DNA of 64,000 nt from Deefgea salmonis. Lineage in GTDB: Bacteria; Pseudomonadota; Gammaproteobacteria; Burkholderiales; Chitinibacteraceae. A program made the translations under genes and the position numbers. The notes under the pieces are model-generated. The model ran no database searches and had not been told where the DNA came from. It saw only the letters and a list, made by a program, of their open reading frames with translations. Location: contig NZ_JAJAWG010000005.1 in the NCBI RefSeq assembly GCF_020531905.1, positions 140,606 through 204,605 on the forward strand. Reading direction: 5' to 3'. This document shows, piece after piece, positions 17,198-26,388 of the stretch; positions within the stretch are counted from its first letter, which is position 1, and every line of letters starts with the position of its first letter.

Positions 17198-18472
17198 ATG
17201 AATATCCTCGTCATTGGCTCAGGTGGCCGTGAACATGCATTAGCTTGGAAATTAGCCCAATCTGAGCGCTCGACTAAAGTATTTGTCGCGCCAGGCAATG
17301 CAGGGACTGCACTCGAAAAAAATCTCACCAATGTCGCAATCACCGCTATTTCAGAATTGATTGAATTTGCTAAAGCGGAAAACATCCAGCTGACCGTCGT
17401 TGGTCCCGAAGCGCCGTTGTCGCAAGGGATTGTGGATGCGTTTCGTTTGGCTGGGCTCAAAATTTTTGGCCCAACTCAGGCAGGCGCTCAGCTTGAATCA
17501 TCTAAAGATTTTGCTAAAGCCTTTATGCAGCGCCATGGCATTCCGACTGCCGATTACCAAACGTTTGCCGATGCTGCGGCAGCGCATGCCTATATCGACG
17601 CCAAAGGCGCGCCGATTGTGATTAAGGCTGATGGCTTAGCGGCGGGTAAAGGCGTGGTGGTCGCGATGGACTTGCTCGAAGCCCATGCGGCAGTGGATGC
17701 GATGTTGTCTGACAATCAATTTGGCGACGCGGGTGCCCGCGTGGTGATTGAAGAATTCCTCACCGGCGAAGAAGCCAGCTTTATCGTGATGGTCGATGGT
17801 AAAAACGTATTGGCGATGGCCTCCAGCCAAGACCACAAGCGTTTACTCGACGGCGATTTAGGCCCGAACACCGGCGGCATGGGTGCGTATAGCCCCGCGC
17901 CAGTGGTCACGCCAGAAATCAACGCACGCGCAATGCGTGAGGTGATTTTGCCAACGGTGCAAGGCATGGCCAAAGACGGCATCGAATACACCGGGTTTTT
18001 GTACGCCGGTTTAATGGTGAGCCCGGATGGTTCGCTCAAAACGCTGGAATTTAACTGCCGCTTTGGTGACCCAGAAACTCAGCCGATTATGCTGCGCCTG
18101 AAGTCGGACTTTGTGACTTTGTGCGAGCATGGCGTGAACGGCACGCTCGATCAAGTTGAATGCGAATGGGATCGTCGGGTGGCTTTGGGCGTGGTAATGG
18201 CTGCGGCCAATTACCCAGAAACACCGCGCAAAGGCGACGTGATTACCGGTTTGCCGAGTGATTTAGAAGACGGTCATGTGTTCCATGCCGGTACTACGCT
18301 CAATGCCGCGGGTGAGCCAATCACCAGTGGCGGCCGTGTATTGTGTGTTACCGCATTTGGTGAAAACTACAAAATGGCGCAAAAACGCGCGTATGAAATT
18401 TTGGCCGAGATTCATTTTGATGGCGCGCAATATCGTAATGATATTGCTTGGCGAGCGATTAATCGTAAATAA
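17198..18472 (+). CDS. purD: Phosphoribosylamine-glycine ligase (GAR synthetase)
   Basis: ATP-grasp enzyme of purine synthesis joining glycine to phosphoribosylamine. The 424-residue product begins MNILVIGSGGREHALAWKLA and shows VVGPEAPLSQGIVD, the ATP-grasp lid IVIKADGLAAGKGVV, EEFLTGEEASFIVMVDG, DGDLGPNTGGMGAYSPAP, and LEFNCRFGDPETQ with the Mg-binding residues. Normal length. It is preceded by GGAGTAAG and followed by a strong terminator. Confidence 0.97.
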   Translation: MNILVIGSGGREHALAWKLAQSERSTKVFVAPGNAGTALEKNLTNVAITAISELIEFAKAENIQLTVVGPEAPLSQGIVDAFRLAGLKIFGPTQAGAQLESSKDFAKAFMQRHGIPTADYQTFADAAAAHAYIDAKGAPIVIKADGLAAGKGVVVAMDLLEAHAAVDAMLSDNQFGDAGARVVIEEFLTGEEASFIVMVDGKNVLAMASSQDHKRLLDGDLGPNTGGMGAYSPAPVVTPEINARAMREVILPTVQGMAKDGIEYTGFLYAGLMVSPDGSLKTLEFNCRFGDPETQPIMLRLKSDFVTLCEHGVNGTLDQVECEWDRRVALGVVMAAANYPETPRKGDVITGLPSDLEDGHVFHAGTTLNAAGEPITSGGRVLCVTAFGENYKMAQKRAYEILAEIHFDGAQYRNDIAWRAINRK

Positions 18473-18495
18473 AGCATTGCGATCACTACAAAGTA

Positions 18496-18521
18496 AAAAG
18501 CGGCCTTGGCCGCTTTTTTTT
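18496..18521 (+). terminator. Rho-independent terminator after purD
   Basis: Perfect stem AAAAGCGGCC / GGCCGCTTTT with a 2-base loop and an eight-T run. Confidence 0.92.
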
Positions 18522-18604
18522 ACGCTATAAAATTGTTGCTTGTTACTCAAATAAATCGGTTTTATTCGCGTCGATGGCTGCGTAAGGTGTGATTGATTCT
18601 GGCG

Positions 18605-18636
18605 ATAAAGCGAGGGTTAATCGCGCTTTATTTTTT
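18605..18636 (+). terminator. Second terminator-like hairpin upstream of feoA
   Basis: Stem ATAAAGCG / CGCTTTAT with an 11-base loop, followed by T6. With the purD terminator it insulates the feo operon. Confidence 0.65.
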
Positions 18637-18704
18637 GTTGCCAGCGGGTTTTGAATCGAGCTTTGTTGATCGGCATCAACGAGGAATCAGCAATACTGTG
18701 TGGT

Positions 18705-18723
18705 ATTATGAATCATTCTCATT
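18705..18723. promoter_or_regulatory. Probable Fur box upstream of feoAB
   Basis: The 19-mer ATTATGAATCATTCTCATT is imperfectly palindromic; its right part ATCATTCTCATT matches the common Fur-site form. It lies 15 bases before the feoA ATG, where Fe-Fur would block transcription or initiation. Placement and gene content support it; I could not score it against a matrix. Confidence 0.6.
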
Positions 18724-18737
18724 GCGGACTGGCGATT

Positions 18738-19007
18738 ATGCGTTCTTTAGCTCAGCTTGATTTAAACCAACGTGCTTTGGTACAAACGATTGGCACTGAT
18801 GTTGATTTGCTACCGCGATTGTCGGCGCTGGGTTTGCGTGAGCACAGTGAAGTCACGGTGATACGCCGAGGCTGGCTCGGTGGCCCTTTGCATTTGCGGG
18901 TGGGTAATACTGAATTTATGCTGCGCCGTGCCGATGCCGCGCGGATTCAAGTGATGCCGATTGCGTCAAGTGTTGCTGTGCTGGATCAAACTGAGGTTTT
19001 AGCATGA
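18738..19007 (+). CDS. feoA: Ferrous iron transport protein A
   Basis: An 89-residue SH3-like cytosolic protein working with FeoB. It begins MRSLAQLDLNQRALVQTIG and has LLPRLSALGLREHSEVTVIRR, GGPLHLRVGNTEFMLRR and a terminal ADAARIQV, all FeoA features. A longer frame from 18651 would read through the Fur box and is rejected. The stop overlaps the feoB start (ATGA). Confidence 0.93.
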   Translation: MRSLAQLDLNQRALVQTIGTDVDLLPRLSALGLREHSEVTVIRRGWLGGPLHLRVGNTEFMLRRADAARIQVMPIASSVAVLDQTEVLA

Positions 19008-20767
19008 AGCGGGTGGCGCTGGTTGGGATGCCCAATACTGGAAAATCGACGTTATTTAATCGCCTGACTGGCGGCACTGCTCGCGTGGCCAATTGGCCGG
19101 GCTTAACGGTGGAATTGGCTTCCAGCCGAATTTTGCTCGGCGCCAATATGGTGCAAATTTTTGATTTGCCGGGGATTTACGATTTAATCGGCGGCGCAGA
19201 GGACGAGCATGTCGCCCAGCGCTTTTTGGCTGAAGCCAAGCTCGACGCCATTGTGCTGGTGCTCAATGCCACGCAACTCGATCGCCAGTTGGCCTTAGCG
19301 CTGCAGCTCAAAGCCTTAGGTGCGCCGTTACTAATTTGCCTCAATATGCAAGATGAAGCCAAACGCGCTGGTATTTCGATTGATTGCGATGTGCTGGCCC
19401 AAGCGCTGGGCTGCGCAGTGCAATTGATTAGCGCTAAATTGGGTACGGGCCTGAATGAAGCCAAGCAGCAATTAAATCAATTGATGTCGCACACCAGTGT
19501 GCAGCTTGATTTAGCCAATGTACCTGCAGCCAGCGCCATGCATGCGCAAGAAAAACGTCTGTTTCAAGCCGCAGTCCACCAGCCGCCGACGCTAGCGCTG
19601 GACACCACCGCACAAGTGGATCGTTTTGTGTTGCACCCTTGGTTGGGATTGCCGCTGTTTATCATCGTGATGTTCGGTTTGTTTCAACTCACTTTTGCCA
19701 TCGGTACACCGTTGCAAGACACGATGGAAGCGGGATTAATTTGGTTCAAAGAAGGGTTCTTATTGCCCGCAACCCAAGCTTTACCAGCTTTTTGGCAAGG
19801 ATTGATTGTCAATGGCTTGTTTGATGGCGTCACCACGGTACTGACTTTTGCGCCGATTATTTTCTTGTTTTTCTGCTTAATGTCAGTGATTGAAGATTCA
19901 GGTTATTTTGCCCGCGCCGCGTTTATGATGGATGGCATTATGAGTCGGATGGGGCTCGATGGTCGTGGCTTTGTGATGCTAATGATGGGCTTTGGCTGCA
20001 ATGTGCCGGCGATTATGGGTACGCGAGTGATTCGCGACCATAAAGCGCGCTTACTGACGATGCTCACCATTCCTTTTTCATTGTGCTCGGCGCGCTTGCA
20101 GATTTTCTTGTTTTTGAGTGGCGCTTTGTTTAGTCCAGCCAATGCGCCATGGGTGTTGTTGTCGCTGTATATCATCAGTATTTTGATTGCGATGGGCACT
20201 GCGGTGTTGTTTCGCTCGCACTTTCAATCCAATGAGCCGTTTGCGCTGGAATTACCGCCTTATCGTTTGCCGTTGATGAGTCATATCTGGCGGCGGGGCT
20301 GGGGTGAGGCGCGCGACTTTTTGCGTTTAGCCAGCACCATGATCGTTATTGGGGTGGTGTTAGTGTGGTTGCTGACTAATTTCCCTAATCCACAACACAG
20401 TTATGCCTTGATGGTGTCGGATTTTTTCCAACCGGTATTGTCGCCCATTGGCATTGATTCGACCTTGTCGATTGCGCTGATCTTTGGTTTTGTTGCCAAA
20501 GAAGTCGTGCTTGGCGCTTTATCGGTGATTACTGGGCATGAGGGTACGGCGCTGGCAACACAGCTCGCGCACACGCTTGATCCGGTGTCGGCATATAGCT
20601 TTATGTTGTTTACGCTGACGTATATTCCTTGCGTTTCAGTGATTGCCGCGATGAAAAAAGAATCCAAATCGACGGCATTTACTGCGTTTTCGCTGGTGTG
20701 GTCTTTGGGTTTGGCGTGGACGATTTCTTTTGTTTTTTACCAATCAGCACGTCTGCTGAATTTTTAA
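19004..20767 (+). CDS. feoB: Ferrous iron transporter FeoB (short form)
   Basis: Inner-membrane Fe(II) permease with an N-terminal GTPase. G1 is GMPNTGKST (8-16), G2 Thr in WPGLTVE, G3 DLPGIYDL (about 54-61) and G4 NMQD; a helical spacer follows to about residue 200. The membrane part shows the two Gate motifs, including SVIEDSGYFARAAFMMD, GFGCNVPAIMGTR and SLCSARLQIF. At 587 residues it lacks part of the C-terminal region of E. coli FeoB (773), a common short betaproteobacterial form rather than a truncation. No feoC follows. Confidence 0.95.
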   Translation: MKRVALVGMPNTGKSTLFNRLTGGTARVANWPGLTVELASSRILLGANMVQIFDLPGIYDLIGGAEDEHVAQRFLAEAKLDAIVLVLNATQLDRQLALALQLKALGAPLLICLNMQDEAKRAGISIDCDVLAQALGCAVQLISAKLGTGLNEAKQQLNQLMSHTSVQLDLANVPAASAMHAQEKRLFQAAVHQPPTLALDTTAQVDRFVLHPWLGLPLFIIVMFGLFQLTFAIGTPLQDTMEAGLIWFKEGFLLPATQALPAFWQGLIVNGLFDGVTTVLTFAPIIFLFFCLMSVIEDSGYFARAAFMMDGIMSRMGLDGRGFVMLMMGFGCNVPAIMGTRVIRDHKARLLTMLTIPFSLCSARLQIFLFLSGALFSPANAPWVLLSLYIISILIAMGTAVLFRSHFQSNEPFALELPPYRLPLMSHIWRRGWGEARDFLRLASTMIVIGVVLVWLLTNFPNPQHSYALMVSDFFQPVLSPIGIDSTLSIALIFGFVAKEVVLGALSVITGHEGTALATQLAHTLDPVSAYSFMLFTLTYIPCVSVIAAMKKESKSTAFTAFSLVWSLGLAWTISFVFYQSARLLNF

Positions 20768-20820
20768 TCGCCTTCTACCCCTTTTGTATGGCGTGATTGG
20801 GGGGAATTCAGGGTAAAATG

Positions 20821-20846
20821 GCGGGTTTTGCAACCCGCTATTTTTT
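20821..20846 (+). terminator. Terminator-like hairpin abutting the hemA start codon
   Basis: Stem GCGGGTT / AACCCGC with a 4-base loop, then TATTTTTTC and the hemA ATG at 20848. It probably ends feoAB transcription, yet it occupies the place of the hemA ribosome-binding site. See findings. Confidence 0.75.
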
Positions 20847-20847
20847 C

Positions 20848-22101
20848 ATGAACCTGCTTGTTCTCGGCCTTAACTATCAAACTGCACCGCTTGCGGTACG
20901 GGAGCGGCTTAGCTTTAATCCCGATGAGTTGCCATCGGCACTGGCTGATTTGGTTGCGCTCAAGGGCGTTTTTGAAGCGGCGATTGTCTCCACCTGTAAT
21001 CGAACCGAGCTGTATTGCCACGCTCGCGATATCGATCAAGTGATGTATTGGCTTGCAGACAACAGAAATCAAAGCGTTGATAGCATTACCTCCCATATGT
21101 ATATCTATGAAGGTGAGGCTGCGGCGCGGCATGCTTATCGCGTGGTCTCCGGTTTGGACTCGATGGTGGTGGGTGAAACCCAAATTGTTGGGCAGTTTAA
21201 AGATGCCGAACGCTCAGCGCGTGATGCCGGCACCTTGGGCACCTTGCTCAATGGGGTGTTTCAGCGGGCTTTTTCCGTAGCCAAAGAAGTTCGCACGCGG
21301 ACACAAATTGGTTCGTCATCGGTATCGATGGCCGCCGCTGCGGTGCGTTTGGCCGAGCGAATTTTTCCTTCGATTGCTGATTGCAAAGTGTTGTTTATTG
21401 GTGCCGGCGAAATGATTACGCTGTGTGCCACGCATTTTGTTGCGCAAAACCCCAAAAAAATCGCCATTGCCAATCGCACGCTCGAGCGCGGTCAAGCGCT
21501 AGCGCAGCAATTTAATGGCGAAGCGATGTTGTTGGCCGATTTGCCGGCCAGAATGGCCGAGTTTGACGTGGTGGTGACGTCCACTGCTGCGTCGTTGCCG
21601 ATTGTGGGCAAGGGCATGGTGGAGCGCGCTTTAAAATCACGCCGCCATCGGCCGATTTTTATGGTCGATTTGGCCGTGCCACGCGATATAGAAAGCGAAG
21701 TGGCGGATTTAAACGACGTGTATTTATTTACCGTGGATGATTTAGCCGAGGTGGTACGGCAAGGCGTCGAGTCGCGCTCTTTGGCCGTGGAAAGTGCCGA
21801 AGCGATTATTAGCGAGCGTTTGAGCGACTTTACGACTTGGCTGGCTGGCCGCGCTTTGGTGCCAACGATTCGTGATTTGCGCGATCATTCTGAGCGCATT
21901 ACCCGGACTGAAGTGGCCAAAGCGCAAAAACGCTTGGCCGCTGGTGCTGACCCAAGTAGCGTGATTGAGCAAATGGCGCAGCAAATGAATAATAAATTTT
22001 TGCACGCGCCGCTGGCTGCGCTCAATAGCGCTGCGGCTGATGAACAAGAAAGCTTGGTCAATTTAGTGCGTCGTTTATATCGATTGCAAGATATTGATTA
22101 A
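20848..22101 (+). CDS. hemA: Glutamyl-tRNA reductase
   Basis: First enzyme of C5 tetrapyrrole synthesis, reducing Glu-tRNA to glutamate-1-semialdehyde. The 417-residue product starts MNLLVLGLNYQTAPLAVRER and has the catalytic Cys50 in VSTCNRTELY, the GLDSMVVGETQIVGQ motif, the NADPH-binding VLFIGAGEM, and a C-terminal dimerisation domain (about 320-417). An alternative ATG at 20818, with an AGGG just upstream, would add ten residues (MAGFATRYFF) and would place the hairpin inside the coding region. Homology favours 20848, although it has no Shine-Dalgarno. Confidence 0.95.
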   Translation: MNLLVLGLNYQTAPLAVRERLSFNPDELPSALADLVALKGVFEAAIVSTCNRTELYCHARDIDQVMYWLADNRNQSVDSITSHMYIYEGEAAARHAYRVVSGLDSMVVGETQIVGQFKDAERSARDAGTLGTLLNGVFQRAFSVAKEVRTRTQIGSSSVSMAAAAVRLAERIFPSIADCKVLFIGAGEMITLCATHFVAQNPKKIAIANRTLERGQALAQQFNGEAMLLADLPARMAEFDVVVTSTAASLPIVGKGMVERALKSRRHRPIFMVDLAVPRDIESEVADLNDVYLFTVDDLAEVVRQGVESRSLAVESAEAIISERLSDFTTWLAGRALVPTIRDLRDHSERITRTEVAKAQKRLAAGADPSSVIEQMAQQMNNKFLHAPLAALNSAAADEQESLVNLVRRLYRLQDID

Positions 22102-22105
22102 AAGC

Positions 22106-22161
22106 GGGGAGTTGGGAGTTGGGAGTTGGGAGTGGGGAGTGGGGAGTGGGGAGTGGGGAGT
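22106..22161 (+). repeat. Eight-copy heptanucleotide tract (KGGGAGT) after hemA
   Basis: Eight unbroken heptamers: GGGGAGT, three TGGGAGT, four GGGGAGT. The tract starts four bases after the hemA stop codon. With G-runs of three to four every seven bases it could form a G-quadruplex on the coding strand and RNA. Confidence 0.95.
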
Positions 22162-22203
22162 ATATGAATATGGCCTTTAAGGCTTAAGGGTTATATTCAT
22201 ATA
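22161..22203. repeat. Perfect 11-bp inverted repeat next to the heptamer tract
   Basis: Arms TATATGAATAT (22161-22171) and ATATTCATATA (22193-22203). The 21-base loop itself contains the palindrome CCTTTAAGG. It abuts the last heptamer directly, suggesting one composite element. Confidence 0.8.
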
Positions 22204-22494
22204 CCTTCGTTTTGTATGGCCTTGGTAGCAAACTGTTGATTTGTGTTGATTGTATTTAGGCGCGGTATGGATTCGCGGTTGATCCTTTGAGGACGCGCCG
22301 CATTCCTGTTCTGGATGGGGATGATTGTGTCGGCGTGATACCTCGCTTTACCGCTGAGCCAGCCGCTTTCGTTTAAAAAACGAATGGGTTTATTCAAAAC
22401 TTGCCTAAATCGACCCGAGTAAACTTTATATTTAGCAGTGGTTTGAGTTCTGCGAGATTTTAATCTTGCTGGTAACTCGCCTTATGGAAACCGC

Positions 22495-23571
22495 ATGAAA
22501 CCATCAATTCAAGCCAAATTATCGCAATTGGCCGACCGTTTAGAAGAAGTGAGCGCCTTATTGGCGTCTGAAGAAGCCACGCGCGATATGGATCAATATC
22601 GCAAATTAAACCGTGAATACAGCGAAATCACCCCCGTGGTTGAGCTGTGGCACGAATTTAATCGCATCAATGCCAATTTGGCCGATGCTGAGGCGATGCT
22701 GTCTGATCCGGAAATGGCTGAATTGGCCTTTGAGGAAATCAAAGACGGCAAAGTGCGTCTTGAGCAGCTCGACTACGATTTGCAAACCGCGCTACTGCCC
22801 AAAGACCCGAACGATGAGCGCAATATTTTCCTCGAGATTCGTGCTGGCACGGGTGGCGATGAGGCGGCGTTGTTTGCAGCGGATTTGTTCCGCATGTATA
22901 GCCGCTACGCCGAGCGCAATCGCTGGCAAGTTGAAATCATGTCGGTGAATGAATCTGAGCTTGGTGGTTACAAAGAAGTCATCGCGCGCATTGTTGGGCA
23001 AGGCGCGTATTCGCGACTGCGTTTTGAGTCCGGCGCGCACCGCGTACAGCGGGTCCCAGCGACGGAAACGCAAGGGCGGATTCATACCTCAGCGTGTACC
23101 GTGGCGGTGATGGCCGAAGCCGATGAGATGGAAGAAATCAACATCAATCCAGCCGATTTGCGCATTGATACTTACCGCGCCAGTGGGGCCGGTGGTCAAC
23201 ATATTAATAAAACCGACTCAGCCGTGCGCGTGGTGCATATTCCGACTGGCATTATTGTTGAGTGCCAAGACGATCGCTCGCAGCACAAAAACAAAGCGCG
23301 GGCGTTAGCGGTGCTGTCGGCGCGAATTAAAGACGCGCAAATGCAAGTAATCAACGCCAAAGAAGCTGCTGAGCGCAAATCGCTGATCGGCTCGGGCGAC
23401 CGGTCGGAGCGCATCCGCACCTACAATTATCCGCAAGGCCGGATGACCGATCACCGCATTAATCTGACCTTATACAAGCTCGATTACATCATGGACGGTG
23501 ATTTGACTGAATTAACGCAAGCCCTGATGAGCGAGCGCCAAGCCGAATTGCTGGCGCAACTGAGTGATTAG
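22495..23571 (+). CDS. prfA: Peptide chain release factor 1
   Basis: Recognises UAA and UAG stop codons and triggers peptide release. The 358-residue product has the anticodon-like PxT motif as PAT at 188-190 (RVPATETQG) and the catalytic GGQ at 233-235 ([15 protein letters not shown]), followed by [12 protein letters not shown] and [16 protein letters not shown]. Length is typical of RF1 and there is no RF2 frameshift site. Confidence 0.97.
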   Translation: MKPSIQAKLSQLADRLEEVSALLASEEATRDMDQYRKLNREYSEITPVVELWHEFNRINANLADAEAMLSDPEMAELAFEEIKDGKVRLEQLDYDLQTALLPKDPNDERNIFLEIRAGTGGDEAALFAADLFRMYSRYAERNRWQVEIMSVNESELGGYKEVIARIVGQGAYSRLRFESGAHRVQRVPATETQGRIHTSACTVAVMAEADEMEEININPADLRIDTYRASGAGGQHINKTDSAVRVVHIPTGIIVECQDDRSQHKNKARALAVLSARIKDAQMQVINAKEAAERKSLIGSGDRSERIRTYNYPQGRMTDHRINLTLYKLDYIMDGDLTELTQALMSERQAELLAQLSD

Positions 23572-23585
23572 TCCAAAACCTTTCA

Positions 23586-23656
23586 ACGCAGAGACGCAAA
23601 GGCGCAGAGGAAAAACAATTCAAATGGTTTTCTCTGCGCCTCTGCGTCTTTGCGTC
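23586..23656. repeat. CGCAGAG-type inverted repeat, copy A (prfA-rnb spacer)
   Basis: The left arm (from 23586: ACGCAGAGACGCAAAGG then CGCAGAGG) pairs with the right arm ending 23656. About 29 bp pair with two mismatches and one unpaired base, around a ~13-base AT-rich loop. It fills the prfA-RNase spacer and could end transcription. The arm motif recurs at 44334-44445. Confidence 0.85.
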
Positions 23657-23678
23657 AGATTTTAAAGTTGGAATATAA

Positions 23679-25538
23679 ATGAACGTATTTTACGAAGAAG
23701 ATGGCAGCTTTAAGGTTGCAACGATCCAAGACGAGCAGCCGGCGAGTTTGCAAGTTGAAGATACGCGCGGTAAGCGCAGCAAAATCAAGGCCGCCAATGT
23801 CTTGCTCAAGTTCGATAAAGTCGGTTTGGATGACTTTTTTAAAGCCGCGCAAAGCGAAGCTGCCGACGTTGATGTGACTTTATTGTGGGAATGTTGCGGT
23901 GGTGACGAGTTGAGTTTTGCCGCGATTGCCGCTGAATATTTTGGTAAAAATCCAAGCTTAATTCAGCAAGCTGCCGCGGCGATCGCCTTGCACGCTGCGC
24001 CGATGTATTTTTATCGTAAAGGACGTGGCAATTACAAAGCCGCGCCAGAAGAAAACCTCAAAGCGGCACTGGCTGGTGTCGAGCGTAAACAGCGCGAAGC
24101 GGAGCAAATGGCCGTATGGCAGGCCGAATTACTAGTGGGTATCTTGCCAGAAGCCTTTAAACCCATGCTCGCCAAGCTAATACATCGCCCAGACAAAAAC
24201 GGTTTGGAATACAAAGCTTTGGCGCAAGCGGCTGAAAGCGCGCAAACGTCGACTTTGCGTTTACTGGATAAAGTCGGTGCGATTCCGAATATCGCGCAAT
24301 ATTTCCTCGATGGTTTTTTGGCCGAACATTTCCCTAAGGGACGTGGTTTTGCTGAATTTGAGCCGGTGACTGCGCCGGAGGATCTGCCGATTGCCGACGT
24401 AAAAGCGTTCTCGATTGATGACGCAACGACGACCGAAATCGACGACGCGTTCAGTTTGCAGAAATTAAAAAATGGTAACTGGCAAGTCGGCATCCATATT
24501 GCCGCGCCAGTGCTGGGGATTGCGCCGGGCTCGGCGCTGGATCAAGTGGTACTGGATCGCCTGTCGACGGTGTATTTCCCCGGCGACAAAATCACCATGT
24601 TGCCCGATGACGCGGTGAATGTGTTTACCCTCGAAGAAGGTGCAGCGCGCCCAGCAGTATCGATGTATTTGGAAGTGTCGCTCGGCTTTGATATTTTGAG
24701 CTACCGCTCAGTGATCGAGCGTGTGCCGGTGGTGGCCAACTTGCGCCACCATGATATCGAGCCGTATTTCAACGAAGACACCGCCGGTCAAGACGGGCCA
24801 GATTATCCGTGGAAAGACGAACTCAATTTCTTGTGGCATTTTGCCGGTGCGCTGGAAGGGCGTCGCGGTAAGGCCGATCAGCCGCAGCAAACGCGGATGG
24901 ATTACAACTTTTATATCGACCGCGACGTGGTGGATGGTGTTGAGAGCGAAAAAGTACGCATCGTGCCACGTAAACGCGGCGCGCCGATGGATAAACTCGT
25001 CGCCGAGCTGATGATTTTGGTCAATAGCCAATGGGGCAAAGAGCTGCGCGACGCGCAAATCGCCGGTATTTATCGCTCGCAAGGTGGTGGCCGCGTGCGC
25101 TTGTCAACACAGGCCACAGCGCATGCGGGTCTTGGCGTTGAATGCTATATGTGGTCGAGCTCGCCGCTACGCCGCGCTGTGGATTACATTAATCAACAGC
25201 AATTAGTGGCCATGCTGCGCGGCGAAAAACCGCGCTACCAAAAAAATGACGCGGAATTATTCACCGCGATTTCCTCATTTGACGCCGCTTATGCCGCTTA
25301 TGCTGAATTCCAAGATAAGATGGAGCGCTACTGGTGCTTGCGTTTCATGGTGCAAGAAAACCTAAAAGACTTTAACGCGCAAGTGATTAAAGAAAATCTG
25401 GTACGCATTGACGGCATGCCTTTGGTGTTGCGCGTCGGTGGCTTGCCTGAGTTGCCGGCTGGAACTACCGTCGCCTTGCAGCGTCTCAATATTGATTATC
25501 TTGATTTAACGGTCGAGATGCGTGTCGCAAGAATGTAA
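23679..25538 (+). CDS. RNB-domain exoribonuclease (RNase II homologue)
   Basis: A 619-residue 3'-5' exoribonuclease family member. The N-terminal cold-shock-like region (about 1-80) is followed by a helical linker and the RNB catalytic domain (about 245-540). Motifs include FSIDDATTTEIDDAFSLQKL, with the metal-binding Asp cluster, and HIAAPVLGIAPGSALD. Others are YRSQGGGRVRLSTQ, which replaces the usual R-x-NHPP-type loop, and MWSSSPLRRAVDYINQQQL. A C-terminal S1-like barrel is short. It is a divergent RNase II/R relative common in betaproteobacteria. Confidence 0.88.
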   Translation: MNVFYEEDGSFKVATIQDEQPASLQVEDTRGKRSKIKAANVLLKFDKVGLDDFFKAAQSEAADVDVTLLWECCGGDELSFAAIAAEYFGKNPSLIQQAAAAIALHAAPMYFYRKGRGNYKAAPEENLKAALAGVERKQREAEQMAVWQAELLVGILPEAFKPMLAKLIHRPDKNGLEYKALAQAAESAQTSTLRLLDKVGAIPNIAQYFLDGFLAEHFPKGRGFAEFEPVTAPEDLPIADVKAFSIDDATTTEIDDAFSLQKLKNGNWQVGIHIAAPVLGIAPGSALDQVVLDRLSTVYFPGDKITMLPDDAVNVFTLEEGAARPAVSMYLEVSLGFDILSYRSVIERVPVVANLRHHDIEPYFNEDTAGQDGPDYPWKDELNFLWHFAGALEGRRGKADQPQQTRMDYNFYIDRDVVDGVESEKVRIVPRKRGAPMDKLVAELMILVNSQWGKELRDAQIAGIYRSQGGGRVRLSTQATAHAGLGVECYMWSSSPLRRAVDYINQQQLVAMLRGEKPRYQKNDAELFTAISSFDAAYAAYAEFQDKMERYWCLRFMVQENLKDFNAQVIKENLVRIDGMPLVLRVGGLPELPAGTTVALQRLNIDYLDLTVEMRVARM

Positions 25539-25549
25539 AGCCCAGCGAC

Positions 25550-25577
25550 AGAGCGAGTTTTCGGCGCGCTCTATCGT
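25550..25577 (+). terminator. Weak terminator after the RNase gene
   Basis: Stem AGAGCG / CGCTCT around an 11-base loop, followed by ATCGTTTT. Moderate stem and short T-run. Confidence 0.45.
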
Positions 25578-25774
25578 TTTGCCATACTGAATCGACCGTG
25601 TGCGCTGGCAGATTTACAAGAATATTTTTTTGGCTTTCTATTTATTGCCATCAAGCTTTTGCACTAATACTGTTAAATTGACTTTAGCGCCGTTAATGAT
25701 CACGGCGTTGATGATTTGGAATACGTGAATTTCGTGGCCGCGTTTAAGAATTAAACGCCTACTCACAAGGAATA

Positions 25775-26371
25775 ATGATGCAGCCTAACCGCCGGCTCAG
25801 TGATTTTTTACCGTTGAAATTTGCCAACGGTAATCAAGTAAAGCAATTCTCTAAGCCCTGTGTGCGTTGCGGCACGATGCTCGACGCGAAACAAATGAAT
25901 GGCATTGCGCGTTTGGTGGAAAACCACATTGCGATTGCCGCGACAGCACAATGCCCAAAGTGCAGCGAAAACTTTGGCGTGGCCTGTGTGATTAACCCAG
26001 ATAAGCAAGTGAAACGGGTAGTGTTACCACGGGTGCTATTTAATTTGTATTTACGCGCTTTGCCAGTGCAAAAAAACGAATTGAGTGCCGAGTCGATACC
26101 CAATCGCGGTGCGATGTCACGCCCTGAAGTGCGCGATGCCATAGAAGACGCGGCCGAAATCGCGCGTCGGCAAGCGAGCGCTCAGCAAGTGAAAGCGCGA
26201 GATATTGTGCGTTCAGAAGAAGCGCTAGGGCGTTTTAACGAAAAAGCGATTCCGGCTTGGCTATTACTCGATGGCCAGCGTTTTGACTTTGAACGCATCG
26301 CACCGAACGCGCAAGTGGGCGAGGGCGAGTTTTTGCTCGATGATTGTTTGATCTATCGCGCTAAAGTTTAA
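25775..26371 (+). CDS. Hypothetical protein with two zinc-ribbon CxxC pairs
   Basis: A 198-residue cytosolic protein I do not recognise. CVRCG (about residue 29) and CPKC (about 59) are 30 residues apart and suggest a zinc ribbon. The rest is a charged helix (about 120-155, RDAIEDAAEIARRQAS...) and a C-terminal strand-rich part with WLLLDGQRFDFERIAPN. It is monocistronic, with an AAGGAAT Shine-Dalgarno. The ribbon suggests a nucleic-acid or protein contact role, but no function can be assigned. Confidence 0.75.
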   Translation: MMQPNRRLSDFLPLKFANGNQVKQFSKPCVRCGTMLDAKQMNGIARLVENHIAIAATAQCPKCSENFGVACVINPDKQVKRVVLPRVLFNLYLRALPVQKNELSAESIPNRGAMSRPEVRDAIEDAAEIARRQASAQQVKARDIVRSEEALGRFNEKAIPAWLLLDGQRFDFERIAPNAQVGEGEFLLDDCLIYRAKV

Positions 26372-26388
26372 TTTATTCTGGCTGTGCA

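Larger units (their letters stand above)
22102..22494. other. 393-bp spacer between hemA and prfA
   Basis: It contains the eight-heptamer tract and an inverted repeat (both listed) and no recognisable gene. The hemA-prfA order itself is conserved in many proteobacteria, usually with a short gap, so the repeats have expanded the spacer. Confidence 0.6.

Noticed and set aside
19004..20767. FeoB truncation
   Set aside because: It is shorter than the E. coli protein, but both Gate motifs and the whole GTPase are present and short FeoB forms are common in betaproteobacteria.
22106..22161. CRISPR or VNTR-coding repeat
   Set aside because: Seven-base units without spacers and outside any gene; a simple heptamer tract.
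22495..23571. RF2 with programmed frameshift
   Set aside because: The PxT motif and uninterrupted frame identify RF1.
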